Of a DNA stretch of 38,787 bases, positions 21,987 through 30,443 are shown piece by piece. Within the stretch, counting starts at the first letter, position 1. Each line of letters opens with the position of its first letter. Location: contig CAZTIB010000014.1 in assembly GCA_964613615.1 (NCBI GenBank), positions 1 through 38,787 of the forward strand, written 5' to 3'. The stretch comes from J054 sp964613615. GTDB lineage: Bacteria > Pseudomonadota > Gammaproteobacteria > Steroidobacterales > GCA-2729495. The translations under genes were made by a program, and so were the position numbers. A model generated the notes under the pieces. It did no database searches. It saw only the letters and a program-made list of their open reading frames with translations, and was not told the DNA's origin.

Positions 21987-24869
21987 TCACGGACTGTAAA
22001 ACTTTCCAACGCCCGTTGCGGATAGCAGGTTGGCGGCCCTGAACACGCGGCCGTTGATCACGATCAATTCGACGTTGGCGGCGGCATCGATGTCCTTCAG
22101 CGGGTCGCCGCGCACGAGAACCAGGTCGGCCAGCAGGCCGGTCCGAATGCTCCCGACGGCGTCGGCGGCGCCGATGGCCTCAGCCGCGTCCCGCGTCGCC
22201 ATCCGCAGCACCTGGAAGGGCTGCAGGCCCGTCTGGCGCAACAGCCGCAGCTCCGCATGCAGGCCAAGGCCCGGCGGCACGGCAGGCGCTCCGCTGCCCG
22301 TCACAATGCGGGCGCCGCGGCCGACGGCCCGGAACAGGCTTTGCCCGGCGGTTCGGGCCTCGGCTCTAAGGGCCGTGCTGAAGGTGCTGGCCTGAGCGTT
22401 CCAGCTTTGTTGATACCAGCTCAACTCGGCCGGTCGCAGCAGGTTGGCAAGGCGCGGGTCCGCCGTGAAGCCGCCGCCGGCCAGCAGCAGGCCGGGCAGG
22501 CCGATGGCGCTCAGGGCAGAGACGCTGGTGAGTCCGCCGGCGCCGGCGACATCGATCACGTCCCCGTAAATAAAGCGGTTGGCGGCGTCCGGATAACCAA
22601 TGGTCTCGCCGATGCGCCCGCGCAGCGGAATCTCGCGGGCCCCGAGCAGCGCGCCGGGGAATGCGTCCGCGGCAATGGCGGCAAGCCCGCGGGCGCGGGC
22701 CCGCGTGATTGTCTCGGCCCGTTGTAGCCCGCTTCGATTGCCGCACACGGCGATGGCCACGGCGGCCAGTTGTTGCGCGGCAGCCCATGCGCTGCCGTCA
22801 CCGCAATCCGACACCACAGGAAACAGCCGCGGTCCGGGCCGCTGGCCGCTGGCCCAGCTTTCCCGGCGTTCCACGCTCGCGGCCCTGTCGTGCACCAGGT
22901 CGCGCACGCTGGTCACGCCGTAGGCCAGCCACGCCCGCCCGGCTTGCTGCCCGACGGGTCGCCGCGGCTGCACCGCCAGGTCCATCAGACCGGGCAGTAC
23001 GGTCAGGTCCCTTGCGTCGAGCAACTCGCCGGGCGGCGGGTCGCGCCATGGGCCAATGGCCTCGATGCGATTGCCTACCAACAGGATGTCCTGGGCAAAC
23101 TGGTAGCCCGGGCCCAGGCCATCGAAGACCCTGCCTGCACGAATGACCAGCCGGCGGTCTTTGGGTGGCTGGGCGGGTTGCCAGCTCATTGTCACGGGCA
23201 ACGGCTGCACTTCGCCGCTCGCGGCCGACCAGGTCATGGGCCCCGACGGACCGAGCCATGCCAGCGTGTTGCCGCCGTCTATCCACTGCGGCCCCGTCGC
23301 GCCCGCTTCAGCTGCGGTTACCGGGTCTTTCGCCGGTTGCGAGTCGATGATCCGACCCACCGTCAGGCGACCCTCGTCGAGGGTTGCCACGTGGGCGCCC
23401 TCCGGCGAAAAAAATTCGCTGGCGGTCGGTGACGAGCCCGAGGCGGCGAGATTCTCGGTAGTGCCATCGTCATTGAAAGCCAGCCGACGACCACCGCCTA
23501 GCGCCACGATCAAACGCCCGTCCGGCAGCCATTGCGGCCGGACCGTGTCGGGCAGCCCGCGGGCGAGCTCCCGCACCTCGCCCGACTCGATGTCGACTCG
23601 TTTCAGCGCCAGCGAGCGGGCGTCGGGATGGGGCTCGGCGAGATAAGCGATTGCGCCGCTGTCCGGACGCCAGGCCGGATAGAACGCTGCAATGGGCTCC
23701 GTCGTCAGCTCGCGCAATGCGTTGTTGCCGAGGTTCAGCAGCCACACCTGCAAGCCGTCGCCGCGATCGGACACCAAGGCCAGCTGCGTGCCGTCCGGCG
23801 CGCCGGCCAGTTGCGTATCCAGGAAAGGCGCCTTCGACAGCTTGCGTACCACACCGCCGGACGCGTCCAGTTCCCAGAGATCGCCCAGCGCGGTGACGAA
23901 CTGTCGAGAGCCGGCCCGGGCGATGCCGGTAATGCCGCGCACTGGCGTCGGCTCTGCAGCAGGTATGCCGGCGGGCGTGAGGGCATGATTCGCAGCCGGC
24001 AGCGTCAACTGGGCCTGGAAGGCCACGTCGGTGCCGCGAAAGTCGTCGAAACGGCGCCGCCGGATCCGGCCATCGGCCACGTAGATGAACTGTTGCCTAT
24101 CGAGCCAGAGCGCAGGTGAGGTCAAGACGTTTTCGCCGCGCGTCAGGGCCTTGACCACGGGCGGGTCGGACAGAATTGCCATTCGCAACTCGCTGGTGCC
24201 GGGTGTCCGGTATACGAATGTCAGCAAGCTACCGTCGGGCCGCCAGGACGGCGTGTGCAGTCGGCCGCGGCTGCTGACGAGGCGTTCGGCCCGCCCTTCT
24301 GCACCGATCGCGTACAGCGCGTCACCGTCAGCTGCAGCCGCGATGTAAGCCAGCCGGTTGCCCTGGGCGGCGTAGGCCGGGTCGCGTTCATCGCCCGCGG
24401 CGAAACTGCGTTGCCGCAGGTTTAGCGTATCCGGCTCAATTTCCCAGATACTGAAGTCGCCGCCCCGGTTGGACACGAAGGCGACCCGCCGACCGTCCGG
24501 GTGCCACACGGGGCCGTAATGGTCGTAATCGCCGTAGGTGAGCTGTTGTGGTGCTCCGCCGGCGGCGTCGATAGCCCACAGCTGCCGGCGGCCCGGCACG
24601 CCGGCGTCGAACACGATGCGCTGGCCGTCTGGAGACAGGGCCGGTCGCCGCGCGAGGAGCTCTGGCCCCGTAAGGGCCTGGGCGTTGCCGTCTGCAGCAT
24701 TGACGGTCCAGATCAGCCCGGCGAGGTCGAAGCTGAGCCGGGTGCCGTCGGCGTTTGCCGACACCCGGATGTCGGTGCCTTCCTGCAGCGTCACGATGGT
24801 CTGCGCCTGAACGGCCAGGCTGATGCCCAGGAAGAAGCTGGCGAGTAGCCAGTGACGCGGGCGCCGCAC
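21987..24869 (-). CDS. Secreted beta-propeller protein with a C-terminal amidohydrolase-like domain lacking metal ligands
   Basis: The 960-residue protein has a signal peptide (residues 1-22, ending AVQA). A TolB/PD40-type beta-propeller of about 530 residues follows, with repeats such as PALSPDGQRIVFDAG, PVWHPDGRRVAFVSNRGG and PSWRPDGSLLTFVYR. The C-terminal part (about 570-960) has the amidohydrolase scaffold: RLVIRAGRVFDGLGPG, DLTVLPGLMDL, LAYGVTSVRDL, LHAELRLLRQTGL and a closing GLLADLVLVRGDPL. The usual D-x-H-x-H reads DLAVQ (residues 630-634), and the usual GTDA reads GSGA (858-861), so metal binding is probably lost. The GTG start lies 2 bases after the gamma-glutamyltransferase stop, implying coupling. 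The substrate or ligand is unknown. Confidence 0.8.
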   Translation of the reverse strand: MRRPRHWLLASFFLGISLAVQAQTIVTLQEGTDIRVSANADGTRLSFDLAGLIWTVNAADGNAQALTGPELLARRPALSPDGQRIVFDAGVPGRRQLWAIDAAGGAPQQLTYGDYDHYGPVWHPDGRRVAFVSNRGGDFSIWEIEPDTLNLRQRSFAAGDERDPAYAAQGNRLAYIAAAADGDALYAIGAEGRAERLVSSRGRLHTPSWRPDGSLLTFVYRTPGTSELRMAILSDPPVVKALTRGENVLTSPALWLDRQQFIYVADGRIRRRRFDDFRGTDVAFQAQLTLPAANHALTPAGIPAAEPTPVRGITGIARAGSRQFVTALGDLWELDASGGVVRKLSKAPFLDTQLAGAPDGTQLALVSDRGDGLQVWLLNLGNNALRELTTEPIAAFYPAWRPDSGAIAYLAEPHPDARSLALKRVDIESGEVRELARGLPDTVRPQWLPDGRLIVALGGGRRLAFNDDGTTENLAASGSSPTASEFFSPEGAHVATLDEGRLTVGRIIDSQPAKDPVTAAEAGATGPQWIDGGNTLAWLGPSGPMTWSAASGEVQPLPVTMSWQPAQPPKDRRLVIRAGRVFDGLGPGYQFAQDILLVGNRIEAIGPWRDPPPGELLDARDLTVLPGLMDLAVQPRRPVGQQAGRAWLAYGVTSVRDLVHDRAASVERRESWASGQRPGPRLFPVVSDCGDGSAWAAAQQLAAVAIAVCGNRSGLQRAETITRARARGLAAIAADAFPGALLGAREIPLRGRIGETIGYPDAANRFIYGDVIDVAGAGGLTSVSALSAIGLPGLLLAGGGFTADPRLANLLRPAELSWYQQSWNAQASTFSTALRAEARTAGQSLFRAVGRGARIVTGSGAPAVPPGLGLHAELRLLRQTGLQPFQVLRMATRDAAEAIGAADAVGSIRTGLLADLVLVRGDPLKDIDAAANVELIVINGRVFRAANLLSATGVGKFYSP

Positions 24870-24871
24870 TG

Positions 24872-26401
24872 TCAGTCTGCAGGGGCCCAGGTGCCGCCGG
24901 TACGGCGCGGATCGGCCGCCACCACGAACCCTTGGCGGGGCGACCAGGACACGGCGCCGACACCGCCGAAAAACATCGACAGGGCGGGAAAGCCACGCGT
25001 TGGCTGGTCCGCACCGATATCGAGACCGGCTTCGCAGGCCACGCGGTAATCGTCGCCGGCAAACTCCACGTGCAGCCGCGGATGCCGGACCGCCGCGTCC
25101 AGCGGCATCTCGAGCTGCAGGTGGTTGATCAGCGTTTGCAGGATCGCCGTAGTGATGCGGTCCGCGCCGGGCGAGCCGATGGCAATGACTTCGCCGTCGG
25201 CGCTGACGGCCGTCGTCGGCGCCATATTCGACGGCAGGCGACCGCCGGGTGCGCCGGGCTCCAGGCCGCGCTTGTTCAGTTCCAGTTCGCCGAGACAATT
25301 ATTCAGCCAGATGCCGGTCTCCGGCGGCATCTCGCCGGCGCCATAACCTGCCGACACCGTAATGCTGCAGGCCAGCCCGTCACTGTCTACGGCTGACGTG
25401 TGGCAGGTGGAGCCCGATTCCAGGATCGTAGCCAGGTCGCCAGCCCCGGCGGCCGACAGCAGGCGATCTGCATCGGCCTGGAGATCGTCGCTCAGGTCCA
25501 GGCGCGAACACCGGTAACCGAGCACCGCGCGCTGCACGTCGATCAGGTAGGCGAGGCCAGCCTGGTCCCACTGCCTGGCCGGAGCCCGGCTCATCAGTTG
25601 GAGCATCGCGCTGAGCACCGCTCCGCCCACGGCCGGTGGCGGGTTGGTGGCGATCTCCCAGTTGCCCACGCGGCTCACCAGGCTGTCCCGCCGCAGAACC
25701 TGGTAGGCAGCCAGGTCCTCTTCGCTCAGCCGGCCGCCCGCAGCTTGCACGAACCCCGCCATGGCCCGGCCCAGTTCCCCGGTGTAGAAATCGGCGGCGC
25801 CATGTTTTGCGATGCGCTCCAGCGTATCTGCAAGATGCGGGACCACGATATTTTCACCGGCGCTTTTCAGGCGCCCGTCGGCATGGTGCAGCGCTGAATA
25901 GCCTTCGGCGGAGCGCCGGAAAATGGGTTCGCCGGAATATTCGAGGTAATAAAAGGACGCCGGCGGTAGTGGAAACCCTTGCCGCGTGAGCTCGATGACC
26001 GGTTCGAACAGGATGGGCCAGGGCAACCGGCCATAGCCTTGCGACGCGGCGTCCAGCAAGGCAACAGCTCCGGGTACCCCGATGGTGTCGGGGCCGACGA
26101 CAGTATCCACCCCGCCGCCGTATTTCATGTGCACCGTCACCGCTTCGCGATCGGCCTTCGCCGGTTGCCGGCCCAGGCCCGGGATGGCGACATAGCCGTC
26201 CAGCGTGACCGGTGCCTGGCCGGCTTTGCGGATGGTGGCGTAGCCCCCGCAGCCCAGCGAGCAGACACCGGGTTCCGTGTTGATGGAGACCAGCGCCGCC
26301 GCAACGGCGGCGTCTACCGCATTGCCGCCGGCCTCGGCCATCCGGGCCCCGGCCTCGGCGGACATCTGGGAGGTGGAAGCAATTGCAAGTCTGGCAGCCA
26401 T
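24872..26401 (-). CDS. Gamma-glutamyltransferase family protein (YwrD-like, no signal peptide)
   Basis: A 509-residue Ntn-hydrolase of the gamma-glutamyltranspeptidase family, which hydrolyses or transfers gamma-glutamyl groups such as that of glutathione. The N-terminal GGNAVDAAVAAALVSINTEPG and GGGVDTVVGPDTIGVPGAVA are typical. The autoprocessing threonine is likely Thr332 in GSTCHTSAVDSDG, where the classical enzyme has TTHYSVVD. Processing would give chains of about 331 and 178 residues. GIWLNNCLGE, LPSNMAPT (SN in place of the usual SS) and GSPGADRI follow. Unlike E. coli Ggt there is no signal peptide, so it may be cytoplasmic. It is shorter than classical Ggt and begins an operon with the secreted propeller protein. 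Confidence 0.88.
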   Translation of the reverse strand: MAARLAIASTSQMSAEAGARMAEAGGNAVDAAVAAALVSINTEPGVCSLGCGGYATIRKAGQAPVTLDGYVAIPGLGRQPAKADREAVTVHMKYGGGVDTVVGPDTIGVPGAVALLDAASQGYGRLPWPILFEPVIELTRQGFPLPPASFYYLEYSGEPIFRRSAEGYSALHHADGRLKSAGENIVVPHLADTLERIAKHGAADFYTGELGRAMAGFVQAAGGRLSEEDLAAYQVLRRDSLVSRVGNWEIATNPPPAVGGAVLSAMLQLMSRAPARQWDQAGLAYLIDVQRAVLGYRCSRLDLSDDLQADADRLLSAAGAGDLATILESGSTCHTSAVDSDGLACSITVSAGYGAGEMPPETGIWLNNCLGELELNKRGLEPGAPGGRLPSNMAPTTAVSADGEVIAIGSPGADRITTAILQTLINHLQLEMPLDAAVRHPRLHVEFAGDDYRVACEAGLDIGADQPTRGFPALSMFFGGVGAVSWSPRQGFVVAADPRRTGGTWAPAD

Positions 26402-26481
26402 AATCCGGGCGGGATTGTAGCCGAGCCGCGGCGCGCGGACGTCGGCAAAACTGTGGCGCGTACGTTACCTTATGGCGCCTG

Positions 26482-27570
26482 ATGGACCTTGACGAATTAC
26501 GCGCCCGGCTGTCGGCCATCGACCGGCAGATTATCGACCTCGCGGCCGAGCGCCAGTCCGTGGTGGATGCCATCGGCGAATTCAAGCGTGCCACCGGCAT
26601 GGCGACCCGCGACTTCAGCCGCGAGAAGAACGTACTGGATGCTGCCCGGGCGCAGGCCATCGACCTTGGTCTGCCGACGGAGCTCGCGGCTGCGCTGATG
26701 CAACTGTTGATTTACTCATCGCTGACCAAGCAGGAGAGGGCTCGCGTGCGCGCCGAGGGCCGCGGGCACGGCAAACGGGCCCTGGTGATTGGCGGCAGCG
26801 GCAAAATGGGGCACTGGTTCGCCGAGTTTCTCGATTCCCAGGGTTATGCGGTGACAATCGCCGACCCCGTCAAGGCGCCACCCGATTTCCCGTGGGTGTC
26901 CGACTGGCAACAAGCGGCCCCTGACTTCGATATCACGGTGGTGGCTGCGCCCATCAATATCACCGGCCAGATTCTCGAAGCCTTCGGCGCTGCCGGCCGC
27001 ACCGGGCTGGTGTTTGATGTCGCGTCGCTGAAGTCACCGCTGTTGCCCGCGTTGCGCAAGCTCGCGGCGAAGGGTGTCCGCGTGACGTCGTTGCACCCGA
27101 TGTTTGGCCCGGACACCGAGCTACTATCCGGGCGCCACGTGCTGTTTCTGGAAGTCGGTGTGCCCGATGCGACCCGTGAGGCCGTTGCATTATTCGAGTC
27201 GACCATGGCTCAGCAAATCGAGATGTCCGTGGACGATCACGACCGACTCATCGCGTTTGTGCTCGGCCTGTCCCACGCTCTGAATATTGCGTTCTTTACT
27301 GCTTTGGCCGACAGCGGTGAAGCACTGCCACGCCTGGAAGAATTATCCAGTACCACCTTCGATGCGCAGCTCGAAGTGGCTGCGAAGGTGGCCGAAGAAA
27401 ATCCGCAATTGTATTTTGAGATTCAGCACGATAATCCACACGGCCGAGACGCGCTGTTGGCGCTGGCCAGCGCTGTGGACCGCGTGCGCAACGTGGTCGA
27501 GGCGGGAGACCGTGCGGCTTTCGTCAAGCTGATGGAAAGTGGCCGGGATTATCTCGCCCGCCGCAAGTAG
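26482..27570 (+). CDS. tyrA: Bifunctional chorismate mutase / prephenate dehydrogenase (T-protein)
   Basis: TyrA converts chorismate to prephenate, then to 4-hydroxyphenylpyruvate with NAD+, for tyrosine synthesis. The 362-residue protein has an AroQ-type chorismate mutase at residues 1-85 (LDELRARLSAIDRQIIDLAAERQ) and a dehydrogenase domain from about residue 95 (ALVIGGSGKMGHWFAEFL, SLHPMFGPDTELLSGRHVLF, FVLGLSHALNIAFFTALA). Length and order match enteric TyrA. No Shine-Dalgarno precedes the ATG. A six-codon ATG frame begins 10 bases upstream and overlaps it. A possible TCGGCA-N18-TACCTT promoter would start transcription almost at the ATG. Confidence 0.95.
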   Translation: MDLDELRARLSAIDRQIIDLAAERQSVVDAIGEFKRATGMATRDFSREKNVLDAARAQAIDLGLPTELAAALMQLLIYSSLTKQERARVRAEGRGHGKRALVIGGSGKMGHWFAEFLDSQGYAVTIADPVKAPPDFPWVSDWQQAAPDFDITVVAAPINITGQILEAFGAAGRTGLVFDVASLKSPLLPALRKLAAKGVRVTSLHPMFGPDTELLSGRHVLFLEVGVPDATREAVALFESTMAQQIEMSVDDHDRLIAFVLGLSHALNIAFFTALADSGEALPRLEELSSTTFDAQLEVAAKVAEENPQLYFEIQHDNPHGRDALLALASAVDRVRNVVEAGDRAAFVKLMESGRDYLARRK

Positions 27571-27576
27571 CGACGC

Positions 27577-28563
27577 TCAGGCCAGCCGCCCGCGGCCCTG
27601 GGCCTGGCGCAACAGCAACAGAAAGACCGGCACACCGATCAGCGCGGTAATGGCGCCCACCGGCAGCTGCTTGGGGGCCAGTGCCGTGCGTGCCAGCGTG
27701 TCAGCGATGACCAGCAGGCTGCCGCCCGCCAGTGCCGCGCCCGGGACCAGGATACGGTGATCCGTGGCGCCGCACAGCCGCAACAGGTGCGGGATAACCA
27801 GGCCCACGAAACCGACCGTGCCCGCGGTCGTGACGGCCAGTGCGGTGAGCGCGGCGGCGGCCAGGTAGACGCAGTTGCGGGTCTGGGCCACCGGCAGACC
27901 GAGCAGTGCGGCCTGTTGTTCGCCGGTTGCCAGCAGGTTCAGGGCCTGGCCGCCGGCCACTCCGGCCACCGCGGCAAGTCCGGCCGCTACCAGCACGCCC
28001 AGCGGATCCCCTGCGAAAGCAAAATCGCCCATCAGCCAGAACAGCATGCCGCGCAGGCCGGACTCCGGCGAAGTTGCTAGCAACAGGCTCACCACCGCAC
28101 CCCAGCCGGCGGCAACGACAACCCCGGTCAGCAGCAGGCGGCCGGGGGCCCACTCGCCGCGCCGCCGGGTCAGGCCGAACACCAGCACGGTGCTGAACAG
28201 GGCGCCGGCGAAAGCAGCCCCGTCGATGGCCAGCCCAGCCGCGCCGGCGAGCATTGCGCTGAGCGCGCCCACGGCGGCCCCGCCCGAGGTGCCAAGAATG
28301 TACGGATCTGCAAGCGGATTGCGCAGCATGACCTGCATCAGCACGCCGGCCTGGGCCAGGCAGGCACCGGTGCCGAAAGCGGCCAGGGCCCGGGGCAAGC
28401 GCACACGCAGCACAATGTCGCGAATCGCCGCGTCGCCGCCGCCAAGCAGCACGGCGAGAGCCTCGGCAGCAGTGCTGGCCCCGCTGCCCACCAGCAATGC
28501 CAGCGCCAGGGAGGCGAGCGCAGAGACAAGCAGCACGAGCAGCAGTGCTTTGGGAATCTGCAT
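27577..28563 (-). CDS. btuC: Vitamin B12 ABC transporter permease BtuC-like
   Basis: A 328-residue FecCD/BtuC-family permease with many membrane helices. The family core is visible: RVRLPRALAAFGTGACLAQAG, MLRNPLADPYILGTSGGAA near residue 82, and the ATPase-contact and terminal region TVGFVGLVIPHLLRLCGATDHR. Related permeases carry iron-siderophores, so the B12 assignment depends on the otherwise permease-less btuB-btuF-btuD set nearby. The ATG 28563 is chosen at the start of the first hydrophobic helix; the longer open frame overlaps divergent rppH. It is convergent with tyrA, 6 bases apart, and about 6 kb from btuD. Confidence 0.85.
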   Translation of the reverse strand: MQIPKALLLVLLVSALASLALALLVGSGASTAAEALAVLLGGGDAAIRDIVLRVRLPRALAAFGTGACLAQAGVLMQVMLRNPLADPYILGTSGGAAVGALSAMLAGAAGLAIDGAAFAGALFSTVLVFGLTRRRGEWAPGRLLLTGVVVAAGWGAVVSLLLATSPESGLRGMLFWLMGDFAFAGDPLGVLVAAGLAAVAGVAGGQALNLLATGEQQAALLGLPVAQTRNCVYLAAAALTALAVTTAGTVGFVGLVIPHLLRLCGATDHRILVPGAALAGGSLLVIADTLARTALAPKQLPVGAITALIGVPVFLLLLRQAQGRGRLA

Positions 28564-28672
28564 TGCGATGCCTTGCCCCGACCGGCCGCCGAGTTTACAG
28601 AAGCGAAGCGGCTTCGTGGCGGGCCCTGCCCCGATATGAAAGAATCCCGGCAAACAGGTAGCCAACGCCAAG

Positions 28673-29212
28673 ATGAATGACTGTATCGACCAACGAGGAT
28701 TCCGGGCCAACGTTGGCATCATTCTCAGTGACAATGCAGGCGCGGTCCTTGTAGGGGGCCGACTTGGCCAGACGGGCTGGCAGTTTCCGCAGGGGGGCAT
28801 TCAACGGGACGAGTCTCCCGAGCGCGCGATGTACCGGGAATTGCACGAGGAGATCGGGCTTAAGCCCAATGACGTTCAAGTTCTGGCGTGCACGAGCCAG
28901 TGGCTCTACTATCGGCTGCCGAAACGCTTTGTCCGGCGCCATCGGCGGCCGCTTTGCATTGGTCAGAAACAGCGCTGGTACCTGTTGCGCCTGGTCGGCG
29001 ACCCATGCAATGTGCAGCTGGATACCACGGATTGTCCGGAGTTTGACCGCTGGCGCTGGGTAGATTTCTGGCGCCCGGTCAAAGACGTGATCTATTTCAA
29101 ACGCAAGGTCTACGTTGAGGCACTGGATGCGCTGGCGCCCGCGCTGTTTCCCGACGGCGTTCCGCCCACACCAGGCTGGTGGCCGCAGAGATGGCAGAGC
29201 GAGTCCGAATGA
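28673..29212 (+). CDS. rppH: RNA pyrophosphohydrolase RppH
   Basis: RppH removes pyrophosphate from the 5' end of mRNAs, triggering RNase E decay. The 179-residue Nudix protein starts with RGFRANVGIILSDNAGAVL. The Nudix box GGIQRDESPERAMYRELHEEIGL spans about residues 41-63. QWLYYRLPKRFVRRHRRPLCIGQKQRWYLL follows, as in E. coli RppH. The C-terminus is short and Trp-rich. The stop overlaps the next start (ATGA). It is divergent from btuC. Confidence 0.95.
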   Translation: MNDCIDQRGFRANVGIILSDNAGAVLVGGRLGQTGWQFPQGGIQRDESPERAMYRELHEEIGLKPNDVQVLACTSQWLYYRLPKRFVRRHRRPLCIGQKQRWYLLRLVGDPCNVQLDTTDCPEFDRWRWVDFWRPVKDVIYFKRKVYVEALDALAPALFPDGVPPTPGWWPQRWQSESE

Positions 29213-29913
29213 AACCCATGTTTCCGTCTCAGCCCCGGCCATTCAGCCGCGTGCTCGCCGTGATGGCCTTGCTCCTGGGCGTGGGCCTGGCATGGGGTGC
29301 TTTCGAACTCGGGCAAGTGCGCGCCGGCCACAACCGCTTCGCCGCTATGGACCGCGAAGCAGACCTGCGCGCGGAACTTGCGGACATGGAGCGGGTGAAT
29401 GCGCAGCTCGGCGAGCAAGTCGCCATGCTGGAGACAGACCGCAAGGTCGAGGCAGAGGCCTACAAGACAGTGGAGCAGCAGCTTGGCGAGCTGCAGGCGC
29501 AGATCCAGAAGCAGTCGGAAGACATCGCGTTTTACCGCGGCATCGTGGGCGATCAGACCAGCGGCCTGCGCGTGCAGGACTTCGGCTTGTTCCCGGGCGC
29601 CGGGCCCGGTGATATCAGTGTGCGGCTCGTGCTGGCCCAGGCTCTGCGCAATGGCCGGCGGGTCAGCGGCACCGTGGAGCTGGCCGTCGCGGGCGAGCAG
29701 GATGGCCGCAGCATGGTCATGGAGCTGCCGGAACTCACCGTGGACGGGCCTGCCAGGCTCAGTTTTTCGTTCCGGTATTTCCAGAATCTGGAGGCCGCCC
29801 TGCGTTTGCCGAGCGGTTTCGACCCGCAGAGCGTGACCGTGCGCGTGCGGCCCAAAGGCAAGAGTGCCGAGCCTGTGGAGGCCTCATTCGACTGGAAGCT
29901 GCGACGCGGCTAG
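29209..29913 (+). CDS. DUF6776 family membrane-anchored coiled-coil protein
   Basis: A 234-residue protein of unknown function. A short cytoplasmic tail is followed by one membrane helix (about residues 17-36, VLAVMALLLGVGLAWGAF), a coiled coil at about 50-115 (heptads in ERVNAQLGEQVAMLETDRKV and VEQQLGELQAQIQKQ), and a beta-rich C-terminal domain with VRLVLAQALRNGRRVSGTVE and LSFSFRYFQNLEAALRLP. Such proteins commonly sit beside bactofilin genes in gammaproteobacteria, as here. The ATG overlaps the rppH stop. A role with bactofilin in the envelope is plausible but unproven. Confidence 0.75.
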   Translation: MKPMFPSQPRPFSRVLAVMALLLGVGLAWGAFELGQVRAGHNRFAAMDREADLRAELADMERVNAQLGEQVAMLETDRKVEAEAYKTVEQQLGELQAQIQKQSEDIAFYRGIVGDQTSGLRVQDFGLFPGAGPGDISVRLVLAQALRNGRRVSGTVELAVAGEQDGRSMVMELPELTVDGPARLSFSFRYFQNLEAALRLPSGFDPQSVTVRVRPKGKSAEPVEASFDWKLRRG

Positions 29914-29999
29914 GAGTGATGTGTGAACCCGGTCGGATTTTGGCAAGTCCGCGGGCGCTACACTGAGGATCGGGCGCGACGTATTTGGAGACAGGGCAG

Positions 30000-30443
30000 A
30001 TGTTTGGGAAGAAAAAAGGCCGCAATGGTGTGATCCAGACCCTGGTGGGCGACGGCACGCGCATCGAAGGTGACCTGGGGTTCGAAGGTGGTTGTCACAT
30101 CGATGGCATCGTGCACGGCAGTGTGTTCGCGGACCGGGATCCCGAAGCGTTTCTGAGCATCAGTGAAGACGGCCGGGTAGAAGGCAGCGTGCGCGTGCCG
30201 CGCATGGCCCTGAATGGCACCGTCGAGGGCGACGTTTACTGCACCGAGCGGGTGCAGCTTGGGTCCACTGCGCGGGTGAGCGGCAACCTGCACTACGAGT
30301 TAATCGAAATGGCCGCCGGGGCGGAGATTAACGGCCAGCTGATCCACCAGCCCGCCCAGGCCAAAACGGCAAAGAAGCCCAAGAGTGATGCCGAGTCGAC
30401 GCAACCGATGGTCGCGCCGGTTATCGCAGAATCTGAGGGTTAG
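30000..30443 (+). CDS. Bactofilin
   Basis: A 147-residue polymer-forming cytoskeletal protein. The bactofilin beta-helix covers about residues 10-115, with repeats such as VGDGTRIEGDLGFEGGCHID, GRVEGSVRVPRMALNGTVEG and VQLGSTARVSGNLHYELIEM. The C-terminal tail is charged and disordered. Bactofilins polymerise without nucleotide and often organise peptidoglycan enzymes at the membrane. An AGGG lies about 5 bases before the ATG. The stop TAG shares its G with the ppx GTG start, so the two are coupled. Confidence 0.9.
   Translation: MFGKKKGRNGVIQTLVGDGTRIEGDLGFEGGCHIDGIVHGSVFADRDPEAFLSISEDGRVEGSVRVPRMALNGTVEGDVYCTERVQLGSTARVSGNLHYELIEMAAGAEINGQLIHQPAQAKTAKKPKSDAESTQPMVAPVIAESEG

Noticed and set aside
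24870..25298. N-terminal extension of the propeller/amidohydrolase-like protein
   Set aside because: It overlaps the gamma-glutamyltransferase gene in another frame and lies before a clear signal peptide starting at the GTG at 24869.
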